In this document: positions 1 through 6,896 of the stretch, one piece after another | Numbering within the stretch: position 1 is the first letter of the stretch | How the letters are laid out: every line of letters begins with the position of its first letter | Origin: Acidobacterium sp049965615 | GTDB taxonomy: Bacteria; Acidobacteriota; Terriglobia; Terriglobales; Acidobacteriaceae | Direction: 5' to 3' | Assembly (NCBI GenBank): GCA_049965615.1 | Contig: JBMFWD010000082.1 | Span: 1-10,851 of the forward strand | DNA length: 10,851 bases | The notes under the pieces: generated by a model | The model's database searches: none | Told to the model about the DNA's origin: nothing | Seen by the model: the letters and a program-made list of their open reading frames with translations, nothing else | Program-made: the position numbers and the translations under genes

Positions 1-100
1 TGTCCCAGCGAATGTGCATGCGCCCACCCGGCGTCTCAACGGAAAACGACTCCAACTCAGAACTGTAGACGGAAATCCCTGCCTTCGACGACTCACCCAT
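1..100 (-). CDS. 5' part of a gene cut by the window edge, possibly a transposase
   Basis: An open frame starts at ATG 100 on the minus strand and runs 33 codons off the left edge. A strong Shine-Dalgarno (GGAGG, plus-strand 110-114) sits 9 bases before the ATG, which makes this a credible true start. The peptide begins MGESSKAGIS and contains ELESFSVETPGGR followed by MHIRWD. That pattern recalls the N-terminus of IS4/IS1380-type DDE transposases as I remember them from acidobacterial genomes, but no catalytic residue lies inside the window, so the family call is weak. No terminal inverted repeat was recognised between 101 and 234. It is transcribed away from the neighbouring cyclase gene. 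It could equally be a small unrelated hypothetical protein. Confidence 0.5.
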   Translation of the reverse strand, partial: MGESSKAGISVYSSELESFSVETPGGRMHIRWD

Positions 101-234
101 CGGGTGACACCTCCAAGTACACTTAAACCCGCTCCCAGTCTATCGATCGAGAACCTTGCAATCATTCCACTGCCGGAAAGAGGATGATTTTCTGACGCCT
201 GTTGTGGGGCGAGGGGACTAGCGGGGGCACTACG

Positions 235-1530
235 GTGGACTGGACTACATTACCGGATCTGGTGTGTGTGACGCTGCTGATTTTTGCCTTCGCGTCGATT
301 TCGCGGAACAGCCAGGTGCAGCAGTCGAAAGTGTGGCTTGCGGGTTGGATTTTGATTGCGGCGCACTTTGACGCATCGCTGTTTCTGAAGGGATCGGGGA
401 CGGTTGCCAATGTAGCGGACTGGATTGCGTTGTCGACGCTGAGCGGGGCGGGGATCCTGTTTGTGTGGTCGGCGGTGCCTTACCGGCAGAGGGCTTCGAG
501 CCGCTGGATGCTGGGGGGGCTGCTGGGCAGCAGCACGCTATACCTGGGTCTGGTTACGCTGGCTTCGCCACCGCTCTGGGTTGTGGATACTTCCGCGGCG
601 CTGCTGGGGGCGCTTCCGCTGGCGGTGACGCTGACGACGATACGCCGGTTCTGGCGGCCGGAGCGATGGATTGTGGTGATGTTGTACGTGCTGCTGGCGG
701 TGTTTGCGCTGGTGGTGCAGCCGCGCGGTAATGGTGCCTTTTTGACAGTGAGCGGGCTGCTGTTTGTGGCCTACCTGGCGTGCTGCATCGCGTTCTGGTT
801 TGCGTACCGGATGAAGACGACGGGGTCGTTTATCACGATTGCCGGATTTTTGGCGTGGTCGCTGGTGTTTGTGGTGGGTCCGTTGACGCAGAGCTACCTG
901 CCGCAGGTACATATTGAAAGCGAGGTCTGGAATCTGCCGAAGTACATGGTGGCGATCGGGATGATCCTGCTGTTGCTTGAGGACCAGATTGCGCATAATC
1001 GGCACCTGGCGCTGCATGATGAGCTGACGGGCCTGGCGAATCGGCGGCTGTTTTGCGATCGACTGGAGAATGCGCTGGCGCGCGCGCAGCGGCAGGGCGG
1101 CAGCGTGGCATTGCTGCTGATTGACCTGGATAACTTCAAGCAGGTGAACGATGCCGATGGGCATCACGTTGGGGATGAAGTGCTGAAGCGGGTGAGCAGC
1201 CTTTTTCTGACGCGGATACGGATGTCGGATACGGTTGCGCGGACAGGCGGGGATGAGTTTTCGGTGATTCTGGAGGGCCCGGTAACGCGGCAGCAAGCGC
1301 GGGAGGTGGCTGAGGCGTTGAAGTCGATGTTGTCCGAACCGCTGGAGGTGGACGGCCGACTGGTGCAGATGGGCGCGAGCATCGGTCTGGCGATGTTTCC
1401 GGAGGATGCGACGGCGGCGGATGCGCTGTGCATTGCGGCGGACGTGGCGATGTATTCGGAGAAGAACAAGATTAAGCAAGTGAGGCAGGATGGGCGGGTG
1501 GATGAAGTGGGTGAGGGTGTCTGGGGGTAG
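235..1530 (+). CDS. Membrane-anchored GGDEF diguanylate cyclase
   Basis: Predicted to make cyclic di-GMP from two GTP. The first ~250 of 431 residues are very hydrophobic and form about eight membrane segments with no recognisable named sensor domain. The GGDEF domain fills roughly residues 258-415. It opens with HDELTGLANRR, carries the metal-binding LIDLDNFKQVND stretch, and has an intact GGDEF signature at residues 338-342 (bases 1246-1260). An RxxD inhibitory site (RMSD, residues 329-332) lies exactly five residues before GGDEF, so product feedback inhibition is expected. There is no EAL or HD-GYP domain. I chose GTG 235, giving a start of MDWTTLPDL behind G-rich sequence at 221-227; an in-frame TTG at 202 would add 11 residues with no better ribosome site. 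Codons are strongly G-ending. The signal sensed is unknown. Confidence 0.9.
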   Translation: MDWTTLPDLVCVTLLIFAFASISRNSQVQQSKVWLAGWILIAAHFDASLFLKGSGTVANVADWIALSTLSGAGILFVWSAVPYRQRASSRWMLGGLLGSSTLYLGLVTLASPPLWVVDTSAALLGALPLAVTLTTIRRFWRPERWIVVMLYVLLAVFALVVQPRGNGAFLTVSGLLFVAYLACCIAFWFAYRMKTTGSFITIAGFLAWSLVFVVGPLTQSYLPQVHIESEVWNLPKYMVAIGMILLLLEDQIAHNRHLALHDELTGLANRRLFCDRLENALARAQRQGGSVALLLIDLDNFKQVNDADGHHVGDEVLKRVSSLFLTRIRMSDTVARTGGDEFSVILEGPVTRQQAREVAEALKSMLSEPLEVDGRLVQMGASIGLAMFPEDATAADALCIAADVAMYSEKNKIKQVRQDGRVDEVGEGVWG

Positions 1531-1550
1531 TTGCAGGGTCAGGGGAGCAG

Positions 1551-1883
1551 GTGCATTGTTGGTCTGGCTGGGATGGGAAACTAGCCGAGCTGAAGAAAGT
1601 AATGGGCAGGGCGAAGTTGCGGCGCTACCTTTGCGATGAGCTTCGGCAGGAGTTTGTTGCGATGCTGGAGAGCCATGCGCGCCTGTATGCGGTCCGTGAG
1701 GAGTGCTTTGCCGGGCTGGTCCGATGCAGGGATGCGAAGGACGACAAGTTTCTGGCGCTGGCGTTTGCGGCGGAGGCCGATTTGATGGTGAGCAGTGATG
1801 AGGACTTGCTGGTGCTGGATACATGGGGCGAGGTGCAGATTTTGCGGGCGGGCGAGTTTCTGGAGACTCTAACTCCACGGTAA
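1551..1883 (+). pseudogene. 5'-truncated PIN-domain toxin (COG1569-like)
   Basis: The frame encodes the C-terminal two thirds of a PIN-family ribonuclease, the toxin type found in VapBC-like pairs. Visible family features are LAELKKVMGRAKLRRYL (the second acidic position), the segment CRDAKDDKFLALAFAAEADL, and SSDEDLLVLD, then an ending like the usual IL..GEFLE. The N-terminal strand with the first catalytic aspartate (DTN followed by a hydrophobic helix, about 45-50 residues) is absent, and I find it in no frame between the upstream stop at 1530 and this point. Family members are usually about 140 residues; this frame gives 110 from GTG 1551 or 93 from ATG 1602. No antitoxin gene is adjacent. 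Lacking one of the four conserved acidic residues, it is probably inactive. It starts 20 bases after the cyclase gene and ends at a strong terminator. Confidence 0.7.
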
Positions 1884-1904
1884 AGTTGACGAGAACAGTC
1901 ACGA

Positions 1905-1933
1905 AAAAGCCCGGACGATGTGTCCGGGCTTTT
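1905..1933. terminator. Bidirectional intrinsic terminator
   Basis: A perfect 12-bp stem (AAAAGCCCGGAC at 1905-1916 with GTCCGGGCTTTT at 1922-1933) closes a 5-base loop. The A-run on the left and T-run on the right give a T-tract for transcripts from either side. It lies between the stops of the converging PIN remnant (plus) and dnaN (minus), so it can end both transcripts. Confidence 0.92.
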
Positions 1934-1961
1934 GTAGTTATGCCTGTGATGCCGCGTGGGT

Positions 1962-3122
1962 TCAGATGCGCATGGGCATGATGATGTAACGGTACTTGTA
2001 GTCTTCCTGGCCGTCTTCGGGGCGCATCTGGCCGGCTGACTGGGCATCTTTGAATTCGAGGCGGACTTCGCCGGTGTTGCCGATGGCTTTGAGGAAGTCG
2101 AGGAGGTAGACGGAGTTGAACCCGACGATGATGGGGTCGAAGTTGTAGGGGGTTTCGATGGTGTCTTCGCTTTCGCCGGAGTCGGTGGAGGAAGCAGAGA
2201 TTTTGAGTTCGTTCTGCTCCAGGCGGATCTTGATGGCTCCGGAGCGCTCGTCGGCGAACTGCGAGGTGAGCTGGATGGAGCGGGAGAGATCTTCGCTGCG
2301 GACGATGGCGAATTTGTTGTTGTCGCGGGGCAGGACGGCCTCGTAGTTGGGGAACTGACCGTTGAGGCGGCGGCTGGTGAGGACGCGATGGCCTACGCGG
2401 AAGAAGAGGGTGTTTTCGTCGTCGGCGAACTCGATGGACTCCGCGTCAGTGTTGGCGAGAAGGGACTGGAGTTCCGAGAGGGCCTTGCGAGGAACGAGGA
2501 CTTTCTTTTCCGGGCCGATGGAGGGGAAGTTTTCGCCGGTCTTTTCGATGTGGGCGAGGCGATGGCCGTCTGTTGCGACCATGGCGATGGATTCGGCCTT
2601 GAGGATGAGAAGCGCGCCGTTGAGGGTGTAGCGGGATTCCTCATTGGAGATGGCGAAGATGGTTTTTGCGATGAGGTTTTTGAGTGAGGCGACCGGGATG
2701 GTGATGGCGCCGCTGGATGGAAACTCGGGAACCTGGGGGAAGTTGGCGCGGGCCATGCCGACCATCCTGGTGTTGGAGCGGCCGGAGCGGATCTGAACCC
2801 AGTGATTGTCCATGAGCTTGATGCTGACGTCGCCCTCGGGAAGGAGTTTGACGTAGTCGTAAAGCTTGCGTGCGGGGATGGTGCAGGAGCCGGACTTTTT
2901 GACTTTGGCGGCGCAGGAGGTGCGCATGCTCTGGTCGAGGTCAGTGGCGGTGATGGTGAGGCGGTCTTCGTCGGCCTCGATGAGGAAGTTGGAGAGGATG
3001 GGGATGGTGGTTCTGCGCTCGACGACACTCTGGGTGGCGGTGAGTTCGCGAAGAAGATCCTGGCTGCTGAGGCTGATCTCCATGCTACCTGCAGCTTTTT
3101 CCTGTTCTACTCCGACGGGCAT
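1962..3122 (-). CDS. dnaN: DNA polymerase III beta subunit (sliding clamp)
   Basis: The protein is the ring-shaped processivity clamp that tethers DNA polymerase III to its template. Its 386 residues match the usual length (about 366-380) and span the three clamp domains. Recognisable segments include the early SVVERRTTIPILSNFLIEA, then TATDLDQSMRT, LNGALLIL, ATDGHRLAHIE and VLVPRKALSEL, and the classic C-terminus ending IIMPMRI. I chose ATG 3122 because GGGGAG (plus-strand 3132-3137) sits 9 bases upstream; an internal ATG at 3083 (MEISLSSQ), where most clamps begin, has a poorer site, so the 13-residue extension is uncertain. It is not next to dnaA or recF here. Codons are strongly C-ending, opposite to the plus-strand genes, suggesting transcription against the fork. 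Its transcript ends at the terminator at 1905-1933. Confidence 0.97.
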   Translation of the reverse strand: MPVGVEQEKAAGSMEISLSSQDLLRELTATQSVVERRTTIPILSNFLIEADEDRLTITATDLDQSMRTSCAAKVKKSGSCTIPARKLYDYVKLLPEGDVSIKLMDNHWVQIRSGRSNTRMVGMARANFPQVPEFPSSGAITIPVASLKNLIAKTIFAISNEESRYTLNGALLILKAESIAMVATDGHRLAHIEKTGENFPSIGPEKKVLVPRKALSELQSLLANTDAESIEFADDENTLFFRVGHRVLTSRRLNGQFPNYEAVLPRDNNKFAIVRSEDLSRSIQLTSQFADERSGAIKIRLEQNELKISASSTDSGESEDTIETPYNFDPIIVGFNSVYLLDFLKAIGNTGEVRLEFKDAQSAGQMRPEDGQEDYKYRYIIMPMRI

Positions 3123-3131
3123 GCTTGTATT

Positions 3132-3137
3132 CTCCCC
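3132..3137 (-). promoter_or_regulatory. Ribosome binding site deciding the dnaN start
   Basis: GGGGAG on the minus strand lies 9 bases before ATG 3122, and supports that start over the internal ATG at 3083. Confidence 0.6.
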
Positions 3138-3364
3138 ACTACGTTTTGACCCAAATCTACACCACCTCGAGGGGATGTTAGAAGCGAATCCCGCAGGATG
3201 GAGCGATTTCTGTGATGTGGCTTCATTGTAGGGAGGATGGGGTGGTGGAAATCGAGTCGATTGTGTGCAGAGCGGGAACAGCGGCTGATGCGGGTGCGAG
3301 GAGGGTGCGAGCGAGGCTGAGGATGGGTTTTTGCGAGCGGGGTGGGAGGGATGTGCGGGGTGAT

Positions 3365-3414
3365 ACGGATACTACGAATTCAAAAAGTAGATATTCCCCA
3401 GCAGTAGTATCCGT
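3365..3414. repeat. Perfect 11-bp inverted repeat with 28-base spacer
   Basis: ACGGATACTAC at 3365-3375 is exactly mirrored by GTAGTATCCGT at 3404-3414. The spacer is AT-rich compared with its surroundings. It lies about 240 bases upstream of dnaN. It could be a pair of operator half sites or a paired structure in RNA; there is no T-run, so it is not an ordinary terminator. Confidence 0.75.
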
Positions 3415-3506
3415 TTGGCTAGGAAAAGTGGAAAGGTGGGGATAAACCGCATGGGGAGCGGGGATGAGAGGGTGTCCTGTTTTCTAAAAAGGGGTACGTG
3501 GAACTA

Positions 3507-3567
3507 GCAAAAGTAGGAAAGCAGGGTGGACAAGGCTGAGATCTGCCCGTGGTTCTCCTGCTTTTGC
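3507..3567. repeat. 12-bp inverted repeat, one G-T pair
   Basis: GCAAAAGTAGGA (3507-3518) faces TCCTGCTTTTGC (3556-3567). The single mismatch would be a U-G pair in a plus-strand RNA. The 37-base interior contains further short complementary pieces (for example GGC..GCC). It has no gene nearby on the plus strand, and its role is unknown. Confidence 0.5.
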
Positions 3568-3836
3568 ACCGCCGTGTTTCAAAAGGCTATGGAAAACGCG
3601 GCGAGTAAGTGGGAAATGCGGCTGGAATGAGCAGGGATGCGGTTTTTTGGAGACGGGGAATTGCACAGGGGACGGGTTGTCCGCGACTTCCACAGGGGTG
3701 GGTGGAGCGCAGGAAAAAGTGGGACGGAATGGCGGTTCCGTTGCGGTTACCGGAGGGAGTGAAGGAGGTATGACGGTGGGCGATCTGGAAATGACGCAGA
3801 GTTCAAAGCGGCAGCGAGGGCAGTGACCTGGGCGCA

Positions 3837-4964
3837 TCAGGAGGCCAGAGCGTTCAAAGCCTTGTTCCACACCTGGCGGTAACGGGAGATAACGATGAGG
3901 CGGACGGTGAGGGCAATGGCGACACCGATAAGGGTGGCTACGGTGCGTCGTTCGGCAACCTGGGGACCTGGAATCTGGATGAGTCCGAGCAGGAAGACGA
4001 TGTAGCCGGTGATGGCGGCGGAGAAGAGCGCGTAGTTGACATTGACGATACCGAAGGAGATCCAGGCGAAGAGAACGGTGAAGGAGGCGATGGCGACGAG
4101 GTCTGGGTGAACGTGCGCAAGGCAGAGAGTGACGATGGCAGCTCCGGCGATGGTACCGAGGCCGCGGGCGAGGGCGCGATTGACCGTGTCCGTGACGGCG
4201 GGCCGAAGGACGACGAGAGCGGACATGGGAATCCAGTAGCCGGAGGGGTAATGGAGCTCGCGATAGATTTCCGTGCCGAGCGTAATGACGAAGGCGAGGC
4301 GCAGGGCATAGGGGATGGAGGAGTTGAGCATGTGACGCCGGCGGAGTGAGCCGGCGGTTTCAATGACAAGCGCCCGGAGGGTAGCTTCTTCTTCCAGCAG
4401 AGTATGGCGCAGGGCGACGACGTGGGCGCGGAGGTCGGCAAAGATGCGCATGAGCAGCGAGGAGAGGACCAACTGGATGATGCCGCCGACGAAGAGCAGG
4501 GCGCCGCGGGCCAGAGCATCGCGGGGTGAGGCGGGAAATGCGGATGCGACGAGATAGGTGATGACGCACTGCTGGCCGACCCAGCCGTAGCCGCCGGGAA
4601 GCGAGGTGAGCATGCCGTATCCGAATGCGAGGAGTGCGGCGACGGCGACCATGAGCAGGCTGCTGTGACCGATGAGGACGCCGAGGAATCCTGCGACGGA
4701 CATGCCCAGGGTGACGTAGATCATGGGCGGCAGATAGCTGTCGGCGATGGTTTGCTTGCGTCCGAAGCCGGTGTTCATGGCTCCGCCGGCGGCGATCATA
4801 CCAGCGGCGGGATGACCGGCGGCGATGCCGAGGATGAGGCAGAGGGCAACAGGGAGGGTGAGGATGAGGTCCGCGCGAAGGGTTTGATTTTCCCAGCGGA
4901 ATACGTAGCTATCGGTGAGGTAGCGATAGCGCGGGGAGGGCTCAGTGACGGGAGAGGTGGACAT
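3837..4964 (-). CDS. FUSC-family inner membrane protein
   Basis: A 375-residue integral membrane protein with two hydrophobic halves of about five or six segments each, joined by a charged helical stretch (residues ~174-215). The second half holds the family hallmark YWIPMSALVVLRPAVTDT followed by a conserved RGLGTIAGA (residues ~243-275). This is the FUSC/aromatic-acid exporter fold (FUSC_2), whose studied members take part in efflux of aromatic acids or fusaric acid, often with a membrane-fusion partner. No such partner is encoded here, and the substrate cannot be read from sequence. Many family members are ~650-700 residues with a large cytoplasmic domain, so this is a compact version. It is the last gene of the mltG-led cluster, 103 bases after the ankyrin gene, and could have its own promoter in that gap. 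Codons are strongly C-ending. Confidence 0.85.
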   Translation of the reverse strand: MSTSPVTEPSPRYRYLTDSYVFRWENQTLRADLILTLPVALCLILGIAAGHPAAGMIAAGGAMNTGFGRKQTIADSYLPPMIYVTLGMSVAGFLGVLIGHSSLLMVAVAALLAFGYGMLTSLPGGYGWVGQQCVITYLVASAFPASPRDALARGALLFVGGIIQLVLSSLLMRIFADLRAHVVALRHTLLEEEATLRALVIETAGSLRRRHMLNSSIPYALRLAFVITLGTEIYRELHYPSGYWIPMSALVVLRPAVTDTVNRALARGLGTIAGAAIVTLCLAHVHPDLVAIASFTVLFAWISFGIVNVNYALFSAAITGYIVFLLGLIQIPGPQVAERRTVATLIGVAIALTVRLIVISRYRQVWNKALNALAS

Positions 4965-5067
4965 GGGGTGGTTGCTTTCCAGGATGACATGCCGGAGGAA
5001 TCAAGCGGATATTGGCTATTGTGGCTTGCAAGCGGCGGTAGAAAGCGTTTTGCGGCCAAGTGATAGA

Positions 5068-5946
5068 TTACTGCATTTGCGTGGGCGGCCATTGGCCCTG
5101 ATCGCGGAGGCGGGCAACTTCTTTTGGGGATGGCGGCGGCCATGGAAATTCGGCTGCCTTAAGACGGGAGACGACCTGGGCGTGTGCGTGCCCCTCGAGG
5201 CCGGCTGGGTTGATTCTGCTTTTGTGCGCCCAGTAACCGAGCGTAATGCCATGTGTATCCACTGTCCAGAGAGATGCTCCACTGTTGAGCATCCTCAGCA
5301 CGAATCGCCAATTCTGTTTGAGTGCAGCTTCAAAGGCAGGCGGGGCGTTGAATTCGTCTCCCAGATCAGGGTCAGCGTGGTACTGGAGCAGGAGTTCAGC
5401 AGCCTGCAGGTTGCCTGAAAAAGCGGCGAGGCACAGGGCGGACTTGCTTTGCATTCGGCCATTTGGATCTGCGCCGGATTCAAGGAGGATCTGGGCGAGC
5501 GATAGCTTTTTCAGACTGATGGCGAGTGCAAGCGGAGCAAGTTCCTGTGCGCCGTTTGGATTTGCTCCGGCTTCGAGGAGGGCGCGAACCATACGCTTGT
5601 CGAGATGATTGATTGCGAGGAGGAGGGCAGTTACACCATCGGGGGCGATGGTATTGACGCCAGCGGGCAATGCACTGGCGAGGTGCAGAGCGGTGGAAAC
5701 TCTGCCTTCGGCTACGGCCCGAGCAAAGCGCCGGGCGGATTCATCCTGGAAGGATTCGGGCTTGAAGTGTATCCAGCCGAAGGCTCTGCCACGCACAAAG
5801 AAACGGAGGCGCAGCCGGATGTATCGGAGGAAGATCCATTGGAGATACAGCGATGACACGACAATTTGGATAAAGATGAGGAGGCGGCTCCGCCAGCCCG
5901 GTTGTTCCCACAGGTTCAAATTGGGTGATTCCGTAGAGTCGTTCAT
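5068..5946 (-). CDS. Membrane-anchored ankyrin-repeat protein
   Basis: The 292-residue product has one likely membrane segment at residues 21-40, followed at once by a strongly basic stretch (six arginines between 41 and 54). By the positive-inside rule this puts the C-terminal part in the cytoplasm. Residues ~70-230 form about five ankyrin repeats, the clearest being DGVTALLLAI..LLEAGANPNG (103-132), LAPLALAI..LLESGADPNG (136-163) and SALCLAAFSGN..LLLQYHADPD (169-194); the first and last are degenerate. The final ~60 residues are proline-rich and unassigned. Ankyrin repeats bind proteins, but the partner is unknown. The gene begins 30 bases after the lipoprotein gene and is probably co-transcribed with mltG. 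ATG 5946 lacks a clear Shine-Dalgarno, consistent with translation from an upstream reading. Some ankyrin proteins act as immunity proteins to secreted toxins, but no toxin gene is beside it. Confidence 0.85.
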   Translation of the reverse strand: MNDSTESPNLNLWEQPGWRSRLLIFIQIVVSSLYLQWIFLRYIRLRLRFFVRGRAFGWIHFKPESFQDESARRFARAVAEGRVSTALHLASALPAGVNTIAPDGVTALLLAINHLDKRMVRALLEAGANPNGAQELAPLALAISLKKLSLAQILLESGADPNGRMQSKSALCLAAFSGNLQAAELLLQYHADPDLGDEFNAPPAFEAALKQNWRFVLRMLNSGASLWTVDTHGITLGYWAHKSRINPAGLEGHAHAQVVSRLKAAEFPWPPPSPKEVARLRDQGQWPPTQMQ

Positions 5947-5976
5947 GTTGAGCCATACTGCGTGACGCCGGCCGGG

Positions 5977-6873
5977 CTACTGAAGGTTCTTCACGGTCAT
6001 GCCTTGGGGAATTTTGATGTGGAACTGATCGTCAGTGAGTTTGAGGTTGAAGTGGATGTTCTGGAAGGTGACGAGGATCTGGTACTCCTGCAGGGGCCTC
6101 TTGATGGTGATGGAGGATGGGAATTCGAGGCCGTCGAAGGTTTTGAGGGGGCCGAAGGTGGCTTCGGTTTCGACGCTGCCCTGGGGGTCGTAGATGTCCT
6201 CTTCGTAGGGCTGGAGGGTGGCGCGGTTGAAGTGGATGACGCGCTCGGGAACGAGTACGTTGCTGCCGGGTGACTTGCGCCGGAGGATGGTCAGCAGGTA
6301 CTCGGGGAGGATATCGATGTTCTTCTTTTTGGGGGTGATGATGGTCTTGGTATCGGTGGTGAGGGCGACGAGATCATCGGGCGCGATGGACTGGATGAGC
6401 AGCGAGTCAAAGAAGATGTTGGGCCTGAGGTTTTCGAGTGGCTTTTTGGACTGAACGGTGACTTTGTTCGAACCCTCAAAGGCTTTGTTTTTGGGTGGAA
6501 CGATCATGGTGAAGGTTTTGCCGTCGGAGGCCATGTCAAAGGCCTGGGAGTGGATGACGGGGAGGAAGCCGATGACGCGAATGTCTCCGGGCTTGCGCAT
6601 GAGGACGTATCCGCTGAAGGAGGCGTAGGTTTTTTCCTTGCCCTTCATGATGCCGCCCTCGGTGAGCCGGAAGCTGACCTGTGCACTCATGGAGTGGATC
6701 TGGCTGTAGCGCTCATTGATGAGCGAGGAGAGCTGCTCGGCGTTGGAGTTGAGGATGGTTTTGGGCATGCGGGCGCGGGGCACGCGGCGGACATGGACGA
6801 AACATCCTGTGAGCGCGGGCAGGGTCATGGCCAGCGCAAGAGCAATCCCTCTGGTTTTGAACAGCTTGAGCAA
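5977..6873 (-). CDS. Outer-membrane lipoprotein, LolA/LolB-like (DUF4292-type)
   Basis: A 298-residue lipoprotein. The signal peptide is basic then hydrophobic and ends in a lipobox LTGC, with the lipidated cysteine at residue 24. The next residue is Phe, not Asp, so outer-membrane sorting is likely if E. coli rules apply. The mature part reads like a LolA/LolB beta-half-barrel: a helix (SLINERYSQIHSMSAQVSF) then paired strands with KGKEKTYASFSGYVLMRKPG and IRVIGFLPV. This fold binds lipid tails. I infer a role in lipoprotein or lipid handling at the outer membrane. The start is TTG 6873: the next ATG (residue 16) would remove most of the signal peptide, and AGGGAG lies 11 bases upstream. It follows mltG by 23 bases and precedes the ankyrin gene by 30. 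Confidence 0.8.
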   Translation of the reverse strand: MLKLFKTRGIALALAMTLPALTGCFVHVRRVPRARMPKTILNSNAEQLSSLINERYSQIHSMSAQVSFRLTEGGIMKGKEKTYASFSGYVLMRKPGDIRVIGFLPVIHSQAFDMASDGKTFTMIVPPKNKAFEGSNKVTVQSKKPLENLRPNIFFDSLLIQSIAPDDLVALTTDTKTIITPKKKNIDILPEYLLTILRRKSPGSNVLVPERVIHFNRATLQPYEEDIYDPQGSVETEATFGPLKTFDGLEFPSSITIKRPLQEYQILVTFQNIHFNLKLTDDQFHIKIPQGMTVKNLQ

Positions 6874-6896
6874 TCTTCCGGTTTCTCCCTGAAAAA

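Larger units (their letters stand above)
3123..3836. other. Long region without a convincing gene between dnaN and the FUSC gene
   Basis: These 714 bases form the largest gap in the window. Open frames here (for example minus 3484-3870 and plus 3212-3445) have low-complexity translations, no recognisable domain and no good ribosome site. The plus strand is markedly purine-rich. It holds a perfect inverted repeat (3365-3414), a 12-bp near-perfect inverted repeat (3507-3567), a DnaA-box-like sequence (3437-3445, one mismatch to the E. coli consensus) and two copies of CACAGGGG (3664-3671 and 3691-3698). The dnaN promoter must lie at its left side, but I see no clear -35/-10 pair. It may be regulatory, replication-related or decayed sequence. 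Confidence 0.6.

Noticed and set aside
143..150. Palindrome TCGATCGA before the cyclase gene
   Set aside because: An eight-base palindrome is expected by chance at this length and no promoter elements flank it.
538..1902. 454-codon open frame on the minus strand opposite the cyclase and PIN remnant
   Set aside because: The translation is Pro/Arg/His/Gln-rich low complexity, typical of the antisense of GC-rich genes; the plus-strand genes there have clear domains.
3530..3570. GGCTGAGATC resembling part of a TPP riboswitch
   Set aside because: The rest of the conserved TPP core, including the second helper arm, is absent and no thiamine gene lies downstream on that strand.
3484..3870. 128-codon minus-strand frame in the dnaN-FUSC gap
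   Set aside because: It overlaps the end of the FUSC gene, shows no domain, has a Pro/Ser/Phe-rich composition and no good ribosome site. A single CPRC is not enough for a zinc ribbon.
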